64,000 nucleotides of DNA from Limnobacter litoralis (GTDB taxonomy: Bacteria > Pseudomonadota > Gammaproteobacteria > Burkholderiales > Burkholderiaceae_B): positions 62,001 through 126,000 of the forward strand of contig NZ_BSOJ01000012.1 in NCBI RefSeq assembly GCF_030160455.1, in the 5' to 3' direction. A program made the position numbers and the translations under genes. The notes beneath the pieces are model-generated. The model was not told where the DNA came from, made no database searches, and was given only the letters and a program-made list of their open reading frames with translations. Position 1 is the stretch's first letter. Every line of letters starts with the position of its first letter. This document shows positions 26,997 to 37,515 of the stretch, piece by piece.

Positions 26997-28141
26997 AGGG
27001 CAAGGTCAATATTCAAACTGTCGAAAATGCTGTCAGCAACCATCCCTTTGGATGGCTCAACTGGCTTGAATTCAGCAACCAGTTGGTCACAATCGCCCAG
27101 TGACAGGGATTCCAGCTTGGCGGAGATGATCTTGACCTTTGCCACTGGGTAGTACAGCCCGAAAGTGCAGAGGGTCAATACCCCGTTGATCAGGCTTAGA
27201 CCAATGAAGGATCCCAGGGGCAAGGCGCTTTTGAACGGATGCCGATGGTTCAGGTTGACGTGGTTCCAGTACAGGTTGTGGGCGCTTGCCTGCACGAATG
27301 CTTTGTAGGCCCAGAAGGCCAGTGGCGGCAGGATGACCAACAGCAGTTCGGGCCCAGCCGAGACAATTCGCCCGGCAACTGTCGCCAGGTTCGGCAGGCC
27401 ACCCCCCGAGATCACTGCAAATATTGCAGCGGCAACCAGGGCAGCTGTGCCGCCGATGCACACCGCGACCCACACGGCAGCTTTGCGCAGCAGGATCGGA
27501 AAACGCAATTCCGATTGAAACTGCATGTCGCCAAATTGGGCGTTGTTTCCAAAAAACAGGGCCTGCTTCCAGATCAGGTAAACGATTGCACCTGCTTCCA
27601 AGACCACAAGGCTCAGGCCCGTGATCAACATTTTAAGCATTGGCGCATCTGCAAAAACAAGCCCAGTCAGCCCCCCAAGCAAGCCTGCCAGCACACCGCA
27701 AAGAATCAGCATTCCGAGGAATTTAAAAAGCACGATGTAATAATCGCCAACCGACCCAGAAAACCCCATGCGCACATTCCCGATGCTGGTGTTGCTCAAA
27801 TTGAAACGCACGCTGCGCACCAGCAGCGCAGGAAAGGCAAACCAGAATACGACAGTCAATAAGGCTGCAATTGGAGCGGCAAACAGCGAACAGACGGCGA
27901 ATACAGCCAATGCAACCATCACCAGCACATGACCAACAAGCATGGATTTGGGATTCGCATGGAAGTCGAAGCGCTGACCGTTTATTTCAGTATTTTGATA
28001 GAGATATCGTTTGGTGCGTACCCGCGCCCATGGACGGTAAAGGCTTAAGGTCACAATCGTGAGTAGAACATTGACAACCCAGATTTTGAAAAATTCAGCG
28101 CCTTTGCCGTGAAATTGAAAGTGGTTTGAAGTTGATTGCAT
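26993..28141 (-). CDS. DUF898 (YjgN-like) polytopic membrane protein
   Basis: A 382-residue membrane protein of the YjgN/DUF898 family, function unknown. It opens with FQFHGKGAEFFKIWVVN, the family's start motif, and repeats TLSLYRPWARVRTKRYLYQNTEI and FGLYYPVAKVKI (two NxxLxxxTLGxYxxW-type blocks). About six hydrophobic helices are interspersed. The ATG at 28141 is chosen since the preceding open frame is antisense to uvrA and lacks a start near the promoter. It is in one operon with the M48 peptidase. YjgN plus M48 pairings occur in other proteobacteria and suggest a joint envelope role, which is inference. Confidence 0.82.
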   Translation of the reverse strand: MQSTSNHFQFHGKGAEFFKIWVVNVLLTIVTLSLYRPWARVRTKRYLYQNTEINGQRFDFHANPKSMLVGHVLVMVALAVFAVCSLFAAPIAALLTVVFWFAFPALLVRSVRFNLSNTSIGNVRMGFSGSVGDYYIVLFKFLGMLILCGVLAGLLGGLTGLVFADAPMLKMLITGLSLVVLEAGAIVYLIWKQALFFGNNAQFGDMQFQSELRFPILLRKAAVWVAVCIGGTAALVAAAIFAVISGGGLPNLATVAGRIVSAGPELLLVILPPLAFWAYKAFVQASAHNLYWNHVNLNHRHPFKSALPLGSFIGLSLINGVLTLCTFGLYYPVAKVKIISAKLESLSLGDCDQLVAEFKPVEPSKGMVADSIFDSLNIDLAL

Positions 28142-28183
28142 GAATTTAAGTGAAGTAGAAAAATTGGCAATATGAAGCACGAC

Positions 28184-28212
28184 TCTGTGGGACACGCGGG
28201 CCATTTGGTTCC
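28184..28212 (-). promoter_or_regulatory. HrpL-like ECF promoter of the DUF898-M48 operon (exact match)
   Basis: Minus strand GGAACC (28212-28207), a 16-base spacer and CCACAGA (28190-28184). This is an exact match to GGAACC-N15/16-CCACNNA. It lies 42 bases upstream of the DUF898 start codon, in the gap shared with divergent uvrA. Confidence 0.55.
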
Positions 28213-28265
28213 ATTGCCCATTACAATCAAAGCCAGATTGTTGTATCAAATCAGACTCACGCCTT

Positions 28266-31200
28266 ATGAAATCCACCCGCAAAGCAAGCGCTGAAACGCA
28301 GTATCTCGGCAACCTCATTCGCATTCGCGGGGCTCGCCAACACAACCTCAACGACGTTGACATTGACATCAAGACTGGTGAAATCACTGTCTTTACGGGG
28401 GTGTCTGGAAGTGGAAAAAGCTCGCTGGTGTTTGACACGCTGTATGCGGAAGGTCAGCGCCGCTACGTCGAGACTTTTTCGCCTTACGCGCGGCAATTTC
28501 TGGATCGCATGGACAAGCCGGATGTGGACTGCATCGAAGGCGTGTTGCCTGCGATTGCGATCGATCAGGCCAACCCGGTGCGCACGTCACGCAGCACTGT
28601 CGGTACGATGACCGAGATCAATGATCACCTGAAGCTGATTTATGCACGGGCTGCCCATCTGCACTGTCGGCAATGCGGTCAATGGGTCAGGCAAGACACA
28701 GTGGCCAGCATTCGTCATTCGATCGTTGAACGCGCGGCCGATCTGGGTGATCCCCGCCTCCTGATTACTTTCCCTGTGCAGGTTCCTGCAAAAATGGACG
28801 CGCAAGAGGTAGCAGATTTCTTAAGTGCCCAAGGTTACACGCGCATTCACCGGGAAACCGTGGTGAAAAAGGGACGCACCAACAGCCACAAAATTCTGGA
28901 TGTGGTGCAAGACCGATTCCGGGTTGGCGGTGTGGAAGAAAGTCGGTTAAGCGACGCTGCGGGAAGCGCTTTGCTGCGCGGCAAGGGCAAGCTGAATGTG
29001 TTTGTGCTGGCTGAAGAGGGTCAACCCGAGCCTGAGCCATGGCGCTATTCAGAAGGCCTGCATTGCGCCACATGTGACCTCGAGTACACCTTGCCTTTGC
29101 CGAGCCACTTCTCGTTCAATTCACCCCTGGGCGCTTGCGACACTTGCCGTGGATTTGGCCGGGTGATTGGCATTGATTATGGACTGGTCATTCCAGATGA
29201 AAGCAAAAGCCTGGCGCAGGGGTGTGTGAAGCCCTGGCAAACCGAAAGTTTCAACCCCTGCCAGAAAGACCTGGTTCGATACGCCAAAAAGCGGGGCATT
29301 GCCACCGACATTGCCTATCGTGATCTTCCCGAGGAGGACAAGCTTTGGGTGATTGAAGGGGACGCCAATTTTGATGGCAATTGGGAAGGCCCCACCTTTT
29401 ATGGCGTGGCCCGCTTTTTTGAATGGCTGGAAACCCGCACTTACAAGATGCACGTGCGAGTGATGTTGTCGAAATACCGCAGCTACACCCCTTGTACAGC
29501 CTGTAACGGTGCCCGCTTGAAGCCCGATTCGCTGCTGTGGCGACTTGAAGGACACACCATACACGACTTGATGAAAATGCCGGTTACCCAGGTCAAGTCT
29601 TTGTTTGATACCTTGCGTTTGCAGGGTGCGCTGGATGAAGCAAGCGACCTTGTGTTGCAGGAAATTCGAACCCGCCTGGGCTTTTTGGTGCAGGTCGGCC
29701 TGGGTTACCTCACGCTTGATCGCCAAAGCCGAACTTTGTCTGGCGGCGAGGTGCAACGCATCAATCTGACCACGGCTCTGGGCAGTTCGCTGGTGAATAC
29801 CCTCTTTGTACTGGACGAGCCGTCCGTAGGGCTGCATCCGCGCGACATCGCCCGTGTGGCTCAAGCCATGCAACGTCTGAAAGCGGCAGGCAACACTTTG
29901 GTCGTGGTTGAACACGACCCGCAATTGATGAACCAGGCGGATCGCCTGGTCGACATCGGGCCTGGTCCGGGTGAAGCGGGCGGCAACATTGTGTTTGACG
30001 GCAGCCCAGCTGACATCGTCCATGCTGATTCACTGACTGCGCAGTATTTGAAAGGTCAGAGAAAAGTCGTGGAGGCCTCTACGCCATTGGGCGATTCCGG
30101 GCAGCACATTGCGTTGCATGGTGTGCGGGCCAACAATTTGAAAAATCTGGATGTGGACATTCCCTTGAACCGTTTGGTGGTTCTGACTGGTGTGTCCGGT
30201 TCGGGCAAATCCACCTTGGTGCAAGATGTTTTGGTTCCTGCCATCAAAAAAATCAAAGGCGAGCCGACGGAGCCCCCTGGCGAATTGGATGGCCTGACCG
30301 GGGCAGATCTGATTGCCAACCTGGCCTTCGTGGACCAAAGTCCAATCGGGAAGACCACTCGAAGCAACCCAGCCAGTTACGTGGGCGCGTTTGATGAATT
30401 GCGCAAGCTGTTTGCCAAAACCACCGTGTCGGTTGAGCGCGGCTACAAGCCCGGTTTTTTCAGTTTCAACAGCGGTGACGGCCGTTGCCCGGTGTGTGCA
30501 GGCAATGGTTTTGAGCACGTTGAAATGCAGTTTTTGAGTGACGTGTATCTGCGCTGCGCTGAATGCGGTGGCACACGTTATCGCCCCGAGGCGCTGGAAG
30601 TCACGCTGGAGCGAAAAGGCGAAACCTTGAACATGGCGCAAGTGCTCGAATTGACTGTAGAACGGGCCTTGCATTTGTTCGAGCATGACACCGCTTTGCT
30701 GAAAACACTGAAGCCACTGGAGTTGGTGGGTTTGTCGTATTTGCGCTTGGGGCAACCAGTACCGACTTTGAGCGGCGGCGAAGCACAACGCCTGAAACTG
30801 GCCGGATTCTTGGCGGGCATCAAAACCAGCGTCAGTGGACAAAAGACCGCTACAAAGGGCGATCTGTTTGTGTTTGATGAACCCACCACGGGTTTGCATT
30901 TTGACGACGTGGCAAAGTTGATGCGATCGCTGCGACTGCTGCAAGAGGCGGGGCACAGCGTGCTGGTGGTTGAGCACAATCTGGACGTGATTTGTGCTGC
31001 CGACTGGGTGATTGACCTGGGGCCTGAAGCAGGCGAGGCAGGAGGGCAGCTGGTGGCACAGGGCACACCGCTGGAACTTGCCAAGGTCCACGGCAGCCAC
31101 ACTGGGCAGGCGATTGCCCAATACTTGAACCAATCCGATTTGCTGCAGGCCGCTGACCTGAATGCATCGATCGATATGGTGGAGGATGTGGGCCTTGCCT

Positions 31201-33845
31201 ATGGGTCCACTGGCGCATTGAAGCGCGCCCAGACCGCAGGCATAGAAATTTTGCACGCCCGTGAACACAATCTGAAGAATGTCAGCCTGACCTTGCCCCG
31301 GGAGAAGATGACGGTCATCACGGGGCCGTCGGGCAGTGGCAAGTCAACTTTGGCGTTCGACATTTTGTTCAGCGAGGGGCAACGCCGGTATCTGGAAAGC
31401 CTGAATGCTTACGCGCGTCAGTTTGTGCAACCCGCCGCCAAGCCGGATGTGGATGCGATTTTTGGAATTCCTCCGACGGTGGCGATTGAGCAGCGCACCA
31501 GTCGGGGTGGTCGCAAAAGTACCGTGGCCACGGTCACCGAGGTGTATCACTTTCTGCGCCTGATGTATGTGAAGTTGGGCATTCAGCATTGTCCGGCCTG
31601 TTCGGTGGCGATTGCGCCCCAAAGCATGGCCAGCATGTTGGCGCAGATCATGCAAAGCTACAAAGGCAAAAGCGTTACCCTGTTGGCACCGCTGGTGCAG
31701 GGCCGCAAAGGCATTTACAACGAAATCGCCAAATGGGCTGTGGACCGTGGCTATGAAAGGTTGCGAGTCGACGGGGCTTATGTGCCCACCAACCCCTGGC
31801 CGAAGCTGGCCCGTTACCAGGAGCATCACATCGAATTGCCGGTGCAAACACTGCTGGTGGAGCCCAAAGCCGAGCAGAGTATTCGGCAAGCGTTGGAGAC
31901 TGCCCTGGAGCATGGCAAGGGCAATGTGATGGTTGAAAGTGAGGCGGGTTCAGTGCGCTACTTCTCGACCAAGCGCGCCTGCCCGAGTTGCGCACGAAGT
32001 TTCCCTGAACTCGACCCGCGACTGTTTAGCTACAACAGCAAGCACGGCTGGTGTCCGTCTTGCTTTGGGGTCGGCGAGAAAATCGATGGGTTTGATGCCG
32101 AAACCACCGGCGAGGAGGGGCGCTGGCTGTCTGAACAAGATCGCAGCGCTGAAGACGATGGCGACAGTGTTTATCTGGGCAACAGCCTGACATGCTCAAG
32201 CTGCAACGGGCAACGGTTGAACGCCACGGCACTGGCGGTCAGCTTCAAGGGCCAGAGTATTGCCGAGGTGGCCGATCAAACCGTGGCAGACGCCTTGACC
32301 TGGTCTGAACGGCTCACCTTGGATGAAAGGGAGCAGACCATTGCCAAAGACATTCTGCTGGAAATGCAGGGGCGCTTGAAATTCCTGAAGCAGGTGGGAC
32401 TGGATTACCTGCACCTGAACCGCAGTGCGCCTACCTTGAGTGGCGGTGAAGCCCAGCGCATTCGGCTGGCGTCGCAACTGGGTACCAACCTGCGTGGTGT
32501 GTGTTACGTATTGGACGAGCCTACCATTGGCCTGCACACGCGTGACAACCACCGTTTGCTGGACGCGCTGGAAGAACTGCGGGCCAAGGGCAACACCCTG
32601 GTGGTGGTTGAGCACGACATGGACACCATGCGCCGCGCAGACCGTTTGGTGGACATCGGCCCAGGGGCGGGCAAGCTGGGTGGGCAGATTATGGCCCAGG
32701 GTACTGTGGATGAACTGAAACACGATCCGGCCTCACTGACTGGTCGCTACTTGCGCGAACCGATCCCCCGATTGAAGTCGCCGTTGCGACCTGTGGACAA
32801 AGACACGCCACGCTTGATGCTTCGCGGTGCGCGCCTACACAACATCAATGGCCTGGATGTGGAAATTCCAGTGGGTAGGCTGGTTGCAGTGACGGGGGTT
32901 TCTGGCAGTGGCAAATCCACCCTGGCCCGAGACATTTTGCTGACCAATATGCGTCAGTTCGTGAATCGCAAGGCCGGCGCTTCAACAGACTGGTTTGCGT
33001 GTGAGGGCATTGACCACGCCGAATTGATTTCACGCGTGCTGGAAGTGGACCAAACGCCGATCGGAAAGACCCCACGCAGTTGCCCAGCCACTTACATCGG
33101 CTTTTGGAACCGCATACGCAATGTACTGGCCGACACCCTGGAAGCGCGCATGCGCGGTTTTGCCGCCAACCGGTTCAGCTTTAATACGGGGCCTGGCCGA
33201 TGCCCAGTCTGTGAAGGGCAGGGCATGCAGACCGTAGAAATGAATTTTTTGCCGGATGTGAAGGTGGTTTGCGAAGCCTGCCGTGGCAAACGCTTCAATC
33301 CGGAAACGCTGCAAGTGGCCTGGCGCGACAAAACGGCGGCAGACATTCTGAACATGAATGTCACCGAAGCGGTGGCGTTTTTTGATGCCCATCCCGCCAT
33401 CGCCCATCCTTTGAGTTTGTTGCACGACGTGGGTTTGGGTTATTTAACCCTTGGGCAGGCCAGCCCGACTTTGAGTGGTGGCGAGGCACAACGGATCAAG
33501 CTGGTGACCGAGCTGGTGAAGGTGCGCGAGAACAAAGCCGGTGTGCAGATGAGCCCACCCACCCTGTATGTGTTGGACGAGCCCACCGTGGGTCTACACA
33601 TGAACGATGTTGAAAAGCTGATTGCTGTCTTGCATCGCTTGGTGGATGCGGGGCACACGGTGGTGGTGATTGAACACGATTTGGATCTGATTGCCCAAGC
33701 GGATTGGGTGATCGACATGGGGCCAGAGGCCGGTGTGGGCGGAGGTCAACTCGTTGCGCAGGGAGTGCCTCAACAATTGAAACCTGTTCGCAAGGGGCTG
33801 GTCAGTCACACCGCCAAGGCGTTGGACGATTTTTACAAAGGGTAA
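28266..33845 (+). CDS. uvrA: Double-length excinuclease ABC subunit UvrA (tandem fused)
   Basis: A 1859-residue protein, twice the usual UvrA (about 940). It contains four Walker A loops (GVSGSGKSS near residue 45, GVSGSGKST near 641, GPSGSGKST near 1019, GVSGSGKST near 1543). Four LSGGE signatures lie near 492, 835, 1392 and 1736. Zinc-type CxxC pairs occur in both halves (CATC/CDTC, CPVC/CAEC, CPSC/CPSC, CPVC/CEAC). So two complete UvrA units are joined head to tail near residue 990. UvrA dimers load UvrB at damaged DNA; a fused pair could act as a one-chain dimer or a specialised paralogue. Similar long UvrA proteins are known in Burkholderiales. I see no LexA box upstream. Confidence 0.95.
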   Translation: MKSTRKASAETQYLGNLIRIRGARQHNLNDVDIDIKTGEITVFTGVSGSGKSSLVFDTLYAEGQRRYVETFSPYARQFLDRMDKPDVDCIEGVLPAIAIDQANPVRTSRSTVGTMTEINDHLKLIYARAAHLHCRQCGQWVRQDTVASIRHSIVERAADLGDPRLLITFPVQVPAKMDAQEVADFLSAQGYTRIHRETVVKKGRTNSHKILDVVQDRFRVGGVEESRLSDAAGSALLRGKGKLNVFVLAEEGQPEPEPWRYSEGLHCATCDLEYTLPLPSHFSFNSPLGACDTCRGFGRVIGIDYGLVIPDESKSLAQGCVKPWQTESFNPCQKDLVRYAKKRGIATDIAYRDLPEEDKLWVIEGDANFDGNWEGPTFYGVARFFEWLETRTYKMHVRVMLSKYRSYTPCTACNGARLKPDSLLWRLEGHTIHDLMKMPVTQVKSLFDTLRLQGALDEASDLVLQEIRTRLGFLVQVGLGYLTLDRQSRTLSGGEVQRINLTTALGSSLVNTLFVLDEPSVGLHPRDIARVAQAMQRLKAAGNTLVVVEHDPQLMNQADRLVDIGPGPGEAGGNIVFDGSPADIVHADSLTAQYLKGQRKVVEASTPLGDSGQHIALHGVRANNLKNLDVDIPLNRLVVLTGVSGSGKSTLVQDVLVPAIKKIKGEPTEPPGELDGLTGADLIANLAFVDQSPIGKTTRSNPASYVGAFDELRKLFAKTTVSVERGYKPGFFSFNSGDGRCPVCAGNGFEHVEMQFLSDVYLRCAECGGTRYRPEALEVTLERKGETLNMAQVLELTVERALHLFEHDTALLKTLKPLELVGLSYLRLGQPVPTLSGGEAQRLKLAGFLAGIKTSVSGQKTATKGDLFVFDEPTTGLHFDDVAKLMRSLRLLQEAGHSVLVVEHNLDVICAADWVIDLGPEAGEAGGQLVAQGTPLELAKVHGSHTGQAIAQYLNQSDLLQAADLNASIDMVEDVGLAYGSTGALKRAQTAGIEILHAREHNLKNVSLTLPREKMTVITGPSGSGKSTLAFDILFSEGQRRYLESLNAYARQFVQPAAKPDVDAIFGIPPTVAIEQRTSRGGRKSTVATVTEVYHFLRLMYVKLGIQHCPACSVAIAPQSMASMLAQIMQSYKGKSVTLLAPLVQGRKGIYNEIAKWAVDRGYERLRVDGAYVPTNPWPKLARYQEHHIELPVQTLLVEPKAEQSIRQALETALEHGKGNVMVESEAGSVRYFSTKRACPSCARSFPELDPRLFSYNSKHGWCPSCFGVGEKIDGFDAETTGEEGRWLSEQDRSAEDDGDSVYLGNSLTCSSCNGQRLNATALAVSFKGQSIAEVADQTVADALTWSERLTLDEREQTIAKDILLEMQGRLKFLKQVGLDYLHLNRSAPTLSGGEAQRIRLASQLGTNLRGVCYVLDEPTIGLHTRDNHRLLDALEELRAKGNTLVVVEHDMDTMRRADRLVDIGPGAGKLGGQIMAQGTVDELKHDPASLTGRYLREPIPRLKSPLRPVDKDTPRLMLRGARLHNINGLDVEIPVGRLVAVTGVSGSGKSTLARDILLTNMRQFVNRKAGASTDWFACEGIDHAELISRVLEVDQTPIGKTPRSCPATYIGFWNRIRNVLADTLEARMRGFAANRFSFNTGPGRCPVCEGQGMQTVEMNFLPDVKVVCEACRGKRFNPETLQVAWRDKTAADILNMNVTEAVAFFDAHPAIAHPLSLLHDVGLGYLTLGQASPTLSGGEAQRIKLVTELVKVRENKAGVQMSPPTLYVLDEPTVGLHMNDVEKLIAVLHRLVDAGHTVVVIEHDLDLIAQADWVIDMGPEAGVGGGQLVAQGVPQQLKPVRKGLVSHTAKALDDFYKG

Positions 33846-33846
33846 A

Positions 33847-33874
33847 GGAACCAACTTTTTTTAATTGCTACTTA
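33847..33874 (+). promoter_or_regulatory. HrpL-like ECF promoter, first of two
   Basis: GGAACC (33847-33852), a 15-base spacer and CTACTTA (33868-33874), directly after the uvrA stop codon. One mismatch (C to T) in the -10, the same variant as at 195 and 40355. A second box follows 25 bases downstream. Confidence 0.5.
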
Positions 33875-33898
33875 GTTCGGTTTTTGATGCATTGATCG

Positions 33899-33927
33899 GG
33901 AACTTCAAGCTCTTCGGTGACCACCCA
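33899..33927 (+). promoter_or_regulatory. HrpL-like ECF promoter, second of two
   Basis: GGAACT (33899-33904), a 16-base spacer and CCACCCA (33921-33927), exact in the -10 motif CCACNNA. It lies 64 bases before the start of the 245-aa protein gene at 33991. Confidence 0.6.
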
Positions 33928-33990
33928 AACTAAACGGGTATACCGCCGAAGGGCAAGTTCTGGTCGGTCACATTTCGAACGGGTAGCAAG

Positions 33991-34728
33991 ATGCCAGCAC
34001 AATTTGACGCCAAATCGTACATCAGCAAACAGGCTTTCAGTCCAGTCACTGAGGTTTGGGATCATGACGAGAAAATGGTCATTTCTTCCTTCACGAAGAA
34101 AGGTGGAGTTGATGAAGCTGTGGCTGATATTGCTGCCACTTCTCGTGAAGTGTGTGCCGCAGCCATTCAGTCTCTTAATCTAAAGAATGGAGCTGCGCTC
34201 GATATTCATTTGCTGAATGGGGCAATGGCCACGCTGGAATCTGTGTTGAAAAATATCGATGGACAGCTGAAAGATCAACACATCAGATTATTGAAATCTC
34301 AATTTCAAAAATTCAAGGCGTTAAAGAACCTTCATGCGAAGAAAAATGGCTTTGAATTGGTGTCCAGAAATCAAGGCGAATATAGCGAAATAGCAGCCGA
34401 TCTTCGAAAAGTTGATCCACGAAATGAACAATTCGCCAAATTCGCTGCTCAGCTAAAAGGTGATAGGGAAGTCACCTCGGCCCTATCCAGCGCCAGTGAA
34501 CAACCAAGTTCCGTCCTGCCCTCTTCCCAGAATAATTCTGCGTCCGAGGTCTTTCCTGCAGCGAGCTCAAAAATCTCGTCCGCCCTGGAAGTTCCTCTGA
34601 ATGGCGTTCGATCCTCAATCGAAGGAACGCTTCACACTCTAGGGAATTCACCTTTGGAGCATTCAAAAGCAACACGCCTTAGAGAAGTGCAGGCAATGCT
34701 TGATGCAATTCCCGAGCAGCCGAATTAA
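33991..34728 (+). CDS. Unknown 245-aa helical protein, first gene of a candidate effector pair
   Basis: Family not recognised. There is no signal peptide or membrane segment. Residues about 25-150 are predicted helical from heptad-like Leu/Ile/Lys patterns (for example ESVLKNIDGQLKDQHIRLLK). Residues about 160-205 are a Ser/Pro/Ala-rich linker, typical of disordered segments in secreted effectors, followed by a short C-terminal helix. Start ATG 33991 follows a weak GGTAGCAAG site. Codon use looks lower in GC than the flanking uvrA and plsY genes. It is followed after 36 bases by the 901-aa gene and preceded by two hrp-box-like promoters. Confidence 0.6.
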   Translation: MPAQFDAKSYISKQAFSPVTEVWDHDEKMVISSFTKKGGVDEAVADIAATSREVCAAAIQSLNLKNGAALDIHLLNGAMATLESVLKNIDGQLKDQHIRLLKSQFQKFKALKNLHAKKNGFELVSRNQGEYSEIAADLRKVDPRNEQFAKFAAQLKGDREVTSALSSASEQPSSVLPSSQNNSASEVFPAASSKISSALEVPLNGVRSSIEGTLHTLGNSPLEHSKATRLREVQAMLDAIPEQPN

Positions 34729-34764
34729 CCGAACATCCGAATTAATTTCTCGTTGGAGTCTGAT

Positions 34765-37470
34765 ATGCCCGGTGCAAATCCAATTGCTGATCAAGTTTCA
34801 AACCCTGTGAATTCGGCTGTCGTGAATAGTCAATTGACTCAGGCAGTCAATTTGGCGGAAATGTCGAATAACCTTGCGAAAATGTTGTACGAAGACCAGA
34901 AAAATGGTCAAGGCCAACGCTTCGATCAACTTTTCCCAGAGATGAAAAAGTCATTGGAGGCAGTGATTGATCTTCTTCAGGCAACGAGAGCAGGCGTTTC
35001 TTCAGGCTTGCAAAGTTCTGGTTTGATTGAGACGAAATCAAGCTCTCCGGCTTCTGTCAAGGTCGCGGTGCAACGTGAACTGAACAATGTGTTGTCAGAG
35101 ATTGATGGTTTGAATTTGCCCAAATCGTTTGTGCACCGTCTCAAGCAAAGTGCCAAGGTGGCGGCTGAGGAATTGTCCAAGAAGGAAAGCATAGAATCAG
35201 GCTCCATCAATAGCAGTATCAAGTGCAGATCTTTGAGTCTTCTATCGGAAGAGCGCCTTGATGATGTGGCCAGGCAGTGGTTAGACGAGATCAAAACGGC
35301 CTTGCCAGACGAACACTTAACCACGGCCCGTCACGTCGCGTCAAAAATTCAAACCATTCGAGCTGATGGCTTCTTCAAACTTTTGTCTTGTGCCTTGACA
35401 CCTTTGCCTGTCCAGATTCCAGCAGCGCCTGCCAATGCTCGCGATGCAGCGGCTCGCGCCGCCGAAGCCCGCGCTGGAGGACGTGCTGAACCCGATCCTG
35501 TTCTTCAGCCGACATTCCGGCCGATTGATGATTTTGAAGTATTCGCCGATTCAGCTGAAGAAATTCGGCATCAAACAAAACAGCTATTGAATCGAGAGTT
35601 ACCCACTGAACTGGCTGCTGCACTTGATCTGGATGGCGCATTTCAAGAAATCGACGCAGGTCCATTGTCCGATCTTGGTGCTGTTTTGAGGAATCGACTG
35701 GAGGCGGCAGACGCTCCGGATGCTCCGGAAGCCCTTAAAAATCACATGGCGGACGTCAAGTCGATTTCACAGGCTATCGGAAACTCCCCAGGCATTCCAG
35801 ATACTCTTTTCGATGCGCAAATACTGAACAATTTCGTCAATGCCAAAGCACTCGATCTGGCCTTTCATCAGAAGACCAGGGCCACCGAACCCGAGGTTTA
35901 TGAAAATGAGTTAACTAAAATCTCCGAGGAAGCTTTGCACAAAGCCATGGTGGGTCGAATTGGTCGAGACATGGGGCTGGATGCCAATCGAACGAATGCC
36001 ATCAAAAATTTCATTTCGGAATTGCAGATGAAAGGCGCTTCAGCCACTGGGAACACCTCTGCTGCAGTTCACGCACTTAAACAAGCGACTGAAATCTTTG
36101 GAAAAGGCGCTGTTGCGTCTTATGCCAAGTGGGGCATGAGCCAGTCGCAAAGACGCAATGCAATCGCCCAATCGGTGGTGGGCTATGTTCAATATTTGAC
36201 GGGCAGCAGCGATGAAGCCAGCGGCCTGATCAAACAGATGATCAAAAAACCAGCAAGTGGGCAGCCCCGGCCTGGCAATGGCCAATTGACGGACGAAGCA
36301 AGTAGGCAATTGGAAAAGTTGGGACAAAGCCTGGTGGATTTGGTAGACCCCAAGCTCAACGTGCATCGCAATAGCGAACTGGAAAGTGTGTTCAGAAATT
36401 TGGTGGAAGGCTCGCTTGTAGCCAGTGGAGTAGACAGCCATTCCGTGCAAAGGGCGAGAGAACCCGGAAAGCAGGTTCAAAAACCAATAGTCCTGACAGC
36501 GCGATCTATGGCTGTTAAAGAAGCGGAAAATCCAACAGCCAACAACGGTATTCTAAATAAAATCACCCGAATTGGCCTTCCGGTGATGCGTGACGACACA
36601 GCAGGCAGAGCCCTTAAGATTCAAAGAACGCTGCAGGCAAACATCGCCAAATCGCTGTTGTTTCATGAAAATAGACTTACCCTAGATCGGGTAAACGAAA
36701 TGATTGAACAATCCACCAGTTGTGCGCAGTTGTATCAGATTGGTCTGCTTGTGGCGGTGGCCGCCGGTGAACGTCGGTTGGCAACCCGTGCTGGAACCGC
36801 TTTGTTGGAGAAATCGTTTGACTTCGAAAAACGTTCAGCTGTGGGTGCCAAGGTGGCAGACAAACAAGTGCTTAGAGATTCGGTGCTATTTTTGATGCGT
36901 GCTGATGGGGATTCTTTGTCGGCAGGCTTGCATAACGAGTTAAATAGGCAGGTTACTGTAGGCGGTGCATACAGCGCCAATGGGGTCTCAGATCAAGAGA
37001 AGAGAAGCGGCAAGGTTGATCCCTTTACTTTGAGAAGAACGGCGAGGAAAGAGGCTCAGAACGAAATTCTGGATCGTGTACCCGAAGCTGAGCCTGAAGC
37101 GGCGATTCCGGCGCCAGTGCCACCAGTTGTGCCTCGGGTTGTGCCTCAACGACAAGGGTCGCGGATTGTAGAAATGAGTCGATTCAACGGACTTATGCGT
37201 AGAACCATTCAAACTGTTTTCGAAAATCCACTTCCCGACATTCCTTTAAGCGACGAGCATCAAACTGCTTTGCGGGCAAATCTGCTTCGTCAGCTGACAG
37301 AGGGTGCCGCAGCAGATCGATTCGATCTCTCTCAAGCCGATGAAGACGGGCTCTACGAACGAATGAATCGTGCCTTGAATGTCCTTCTGCCTGAGGCAGA
37401 TGAATTCACGAAAGAGCAGTTAAACGTGGAACTGACGAGCACTTTTATGCGCCTGAAGGAAACTCGATAG
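34765..37470 (+). CDS. Unknown 901-aa helical protein; candidate large secreted effector
   Basis: Family not recognised. The protein is hydrophilic throughout, largely helical and rich in Ala, Glu, Lys, Ser, with no signal peptide or membrane helix. An Arg/Ala-rich segment (residues about 222-240, NARDAAARAAEARAGGRAE) and a Pro-rich hinge near residues 770-790 (PAPVPPVVPRVVPQ) separate helical blocks. The C-terminal block holds TIQTVFENPLPDIPLSDEH. The start is ATG 34765 with GGAG six bases upstream; TTG 34753 is an alternative. No enzymatic motif is visible. It is probably co-transcribed with the preceding gene. The size, modular linkers and promoter type fit a type III effector, but this is inference. 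Confidence 0.6.
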   Translation: MPGANPIADQVSNPVNSAVVNSQLTQAVNLAEMSNNLAKMLYEDQKNGQGQRFDQLFPEMKKSLEAVIDLLQATRAGVSSGLQSSGLIETKSSSPASVKVAVQRELNNVLSEIDGLNLPKSFVHRLKQSAKVAAEELSKKESIESGSINSSIKCRSLSLLSEERLDDVARQWLDEIKTALPDEHLTTARHVASKIQTIRADGFFKLLSCALTPLPVQIPAAPANARDAAARAAEARAGGRAEPDPVLQPTFRPIDDFEVFADSAEEIRHQTKQLLNRELPTELAAALDLDGAFQEIDAGPLSDLGAVLRNRLEAADAPDAPEALKNHMADVKSISQAIGNSPGIPDTLFDAQILNNFVNAKALDLAFHQKTRATEPEVYENELTKISEEALHKAMVGRIGRDMGLDANRTNAIKNFISELQMKGASATGNTSAAVHALKQATEIFGKGAVASYAKWGMSQSQRRNAIAQSVVGYVQYLTGSSDEASGLIKQMIKKPASGQPRPGNGQLTDEASRQLEKLGQSLVDLVDPKLNVHRNSELESVFRNLVEGSLVASGVDSHSVQRAREPGKQVQKPIVLTARSMAVKEAENPTANNGILNKITRIGLPVMRDDTAGRALKIQRTLQANIAKSLLFHENRLTLDRVNEMIEQSTSCAQLYQIGLLVAVAAGERRLATRAGTALLEKSFDFEKRSAVGAKVADKQVLRDSVLFLMRADGDSLSAGLHNELNRQVTVGGAYSANGVSDQEKRSGKVDPFTLRRTARKEAQNEILDRVPEAEPEAAIPAPVPPVVPRVVPQRQGSRIVEMSRFNGLMRRTIQTVFENPLPDIPLSDEHQTALRANLLRQLTEGAAADRFDLSQADEDGLYERMNRALNVLLPEADEFTKEQLNVELTSTFMRLKETR

Positions 37471-37483
37471 CTTGATGGACGCG

Positions 37484-37515
37484 AAAATCGGTCAGGATTT
37501 TTTCTGACCGATTTT
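37484..37515. terminator. Bidirectional intrinsic terminator between the effector-like gene and plsY
   Basis: A perfect 12-bp inverted repeat, AAAATCGGTCAG (37484-37495) and CTGACCGATTTT (37504-37515), with an 8-base T-rich loop. The A-rich and T-rich ends allow termination from both sides. It overlaps the last codons of plsY. Confidence 0.75.

Noticed and set aside
28142-28265. LexA (SOS) box before uvrA
   Set aside because: No CTGT-N8-ACAG-type palindrome found in the gap.
30030-31268. Long 412-codon open frame on the minus strand opposite uvrA
   Set aside because: It lies wholly within the highly conserved uvrA frame, has no ribosome binding site and a shadow-like composition (rich in Gln, His, Cys, Ala).
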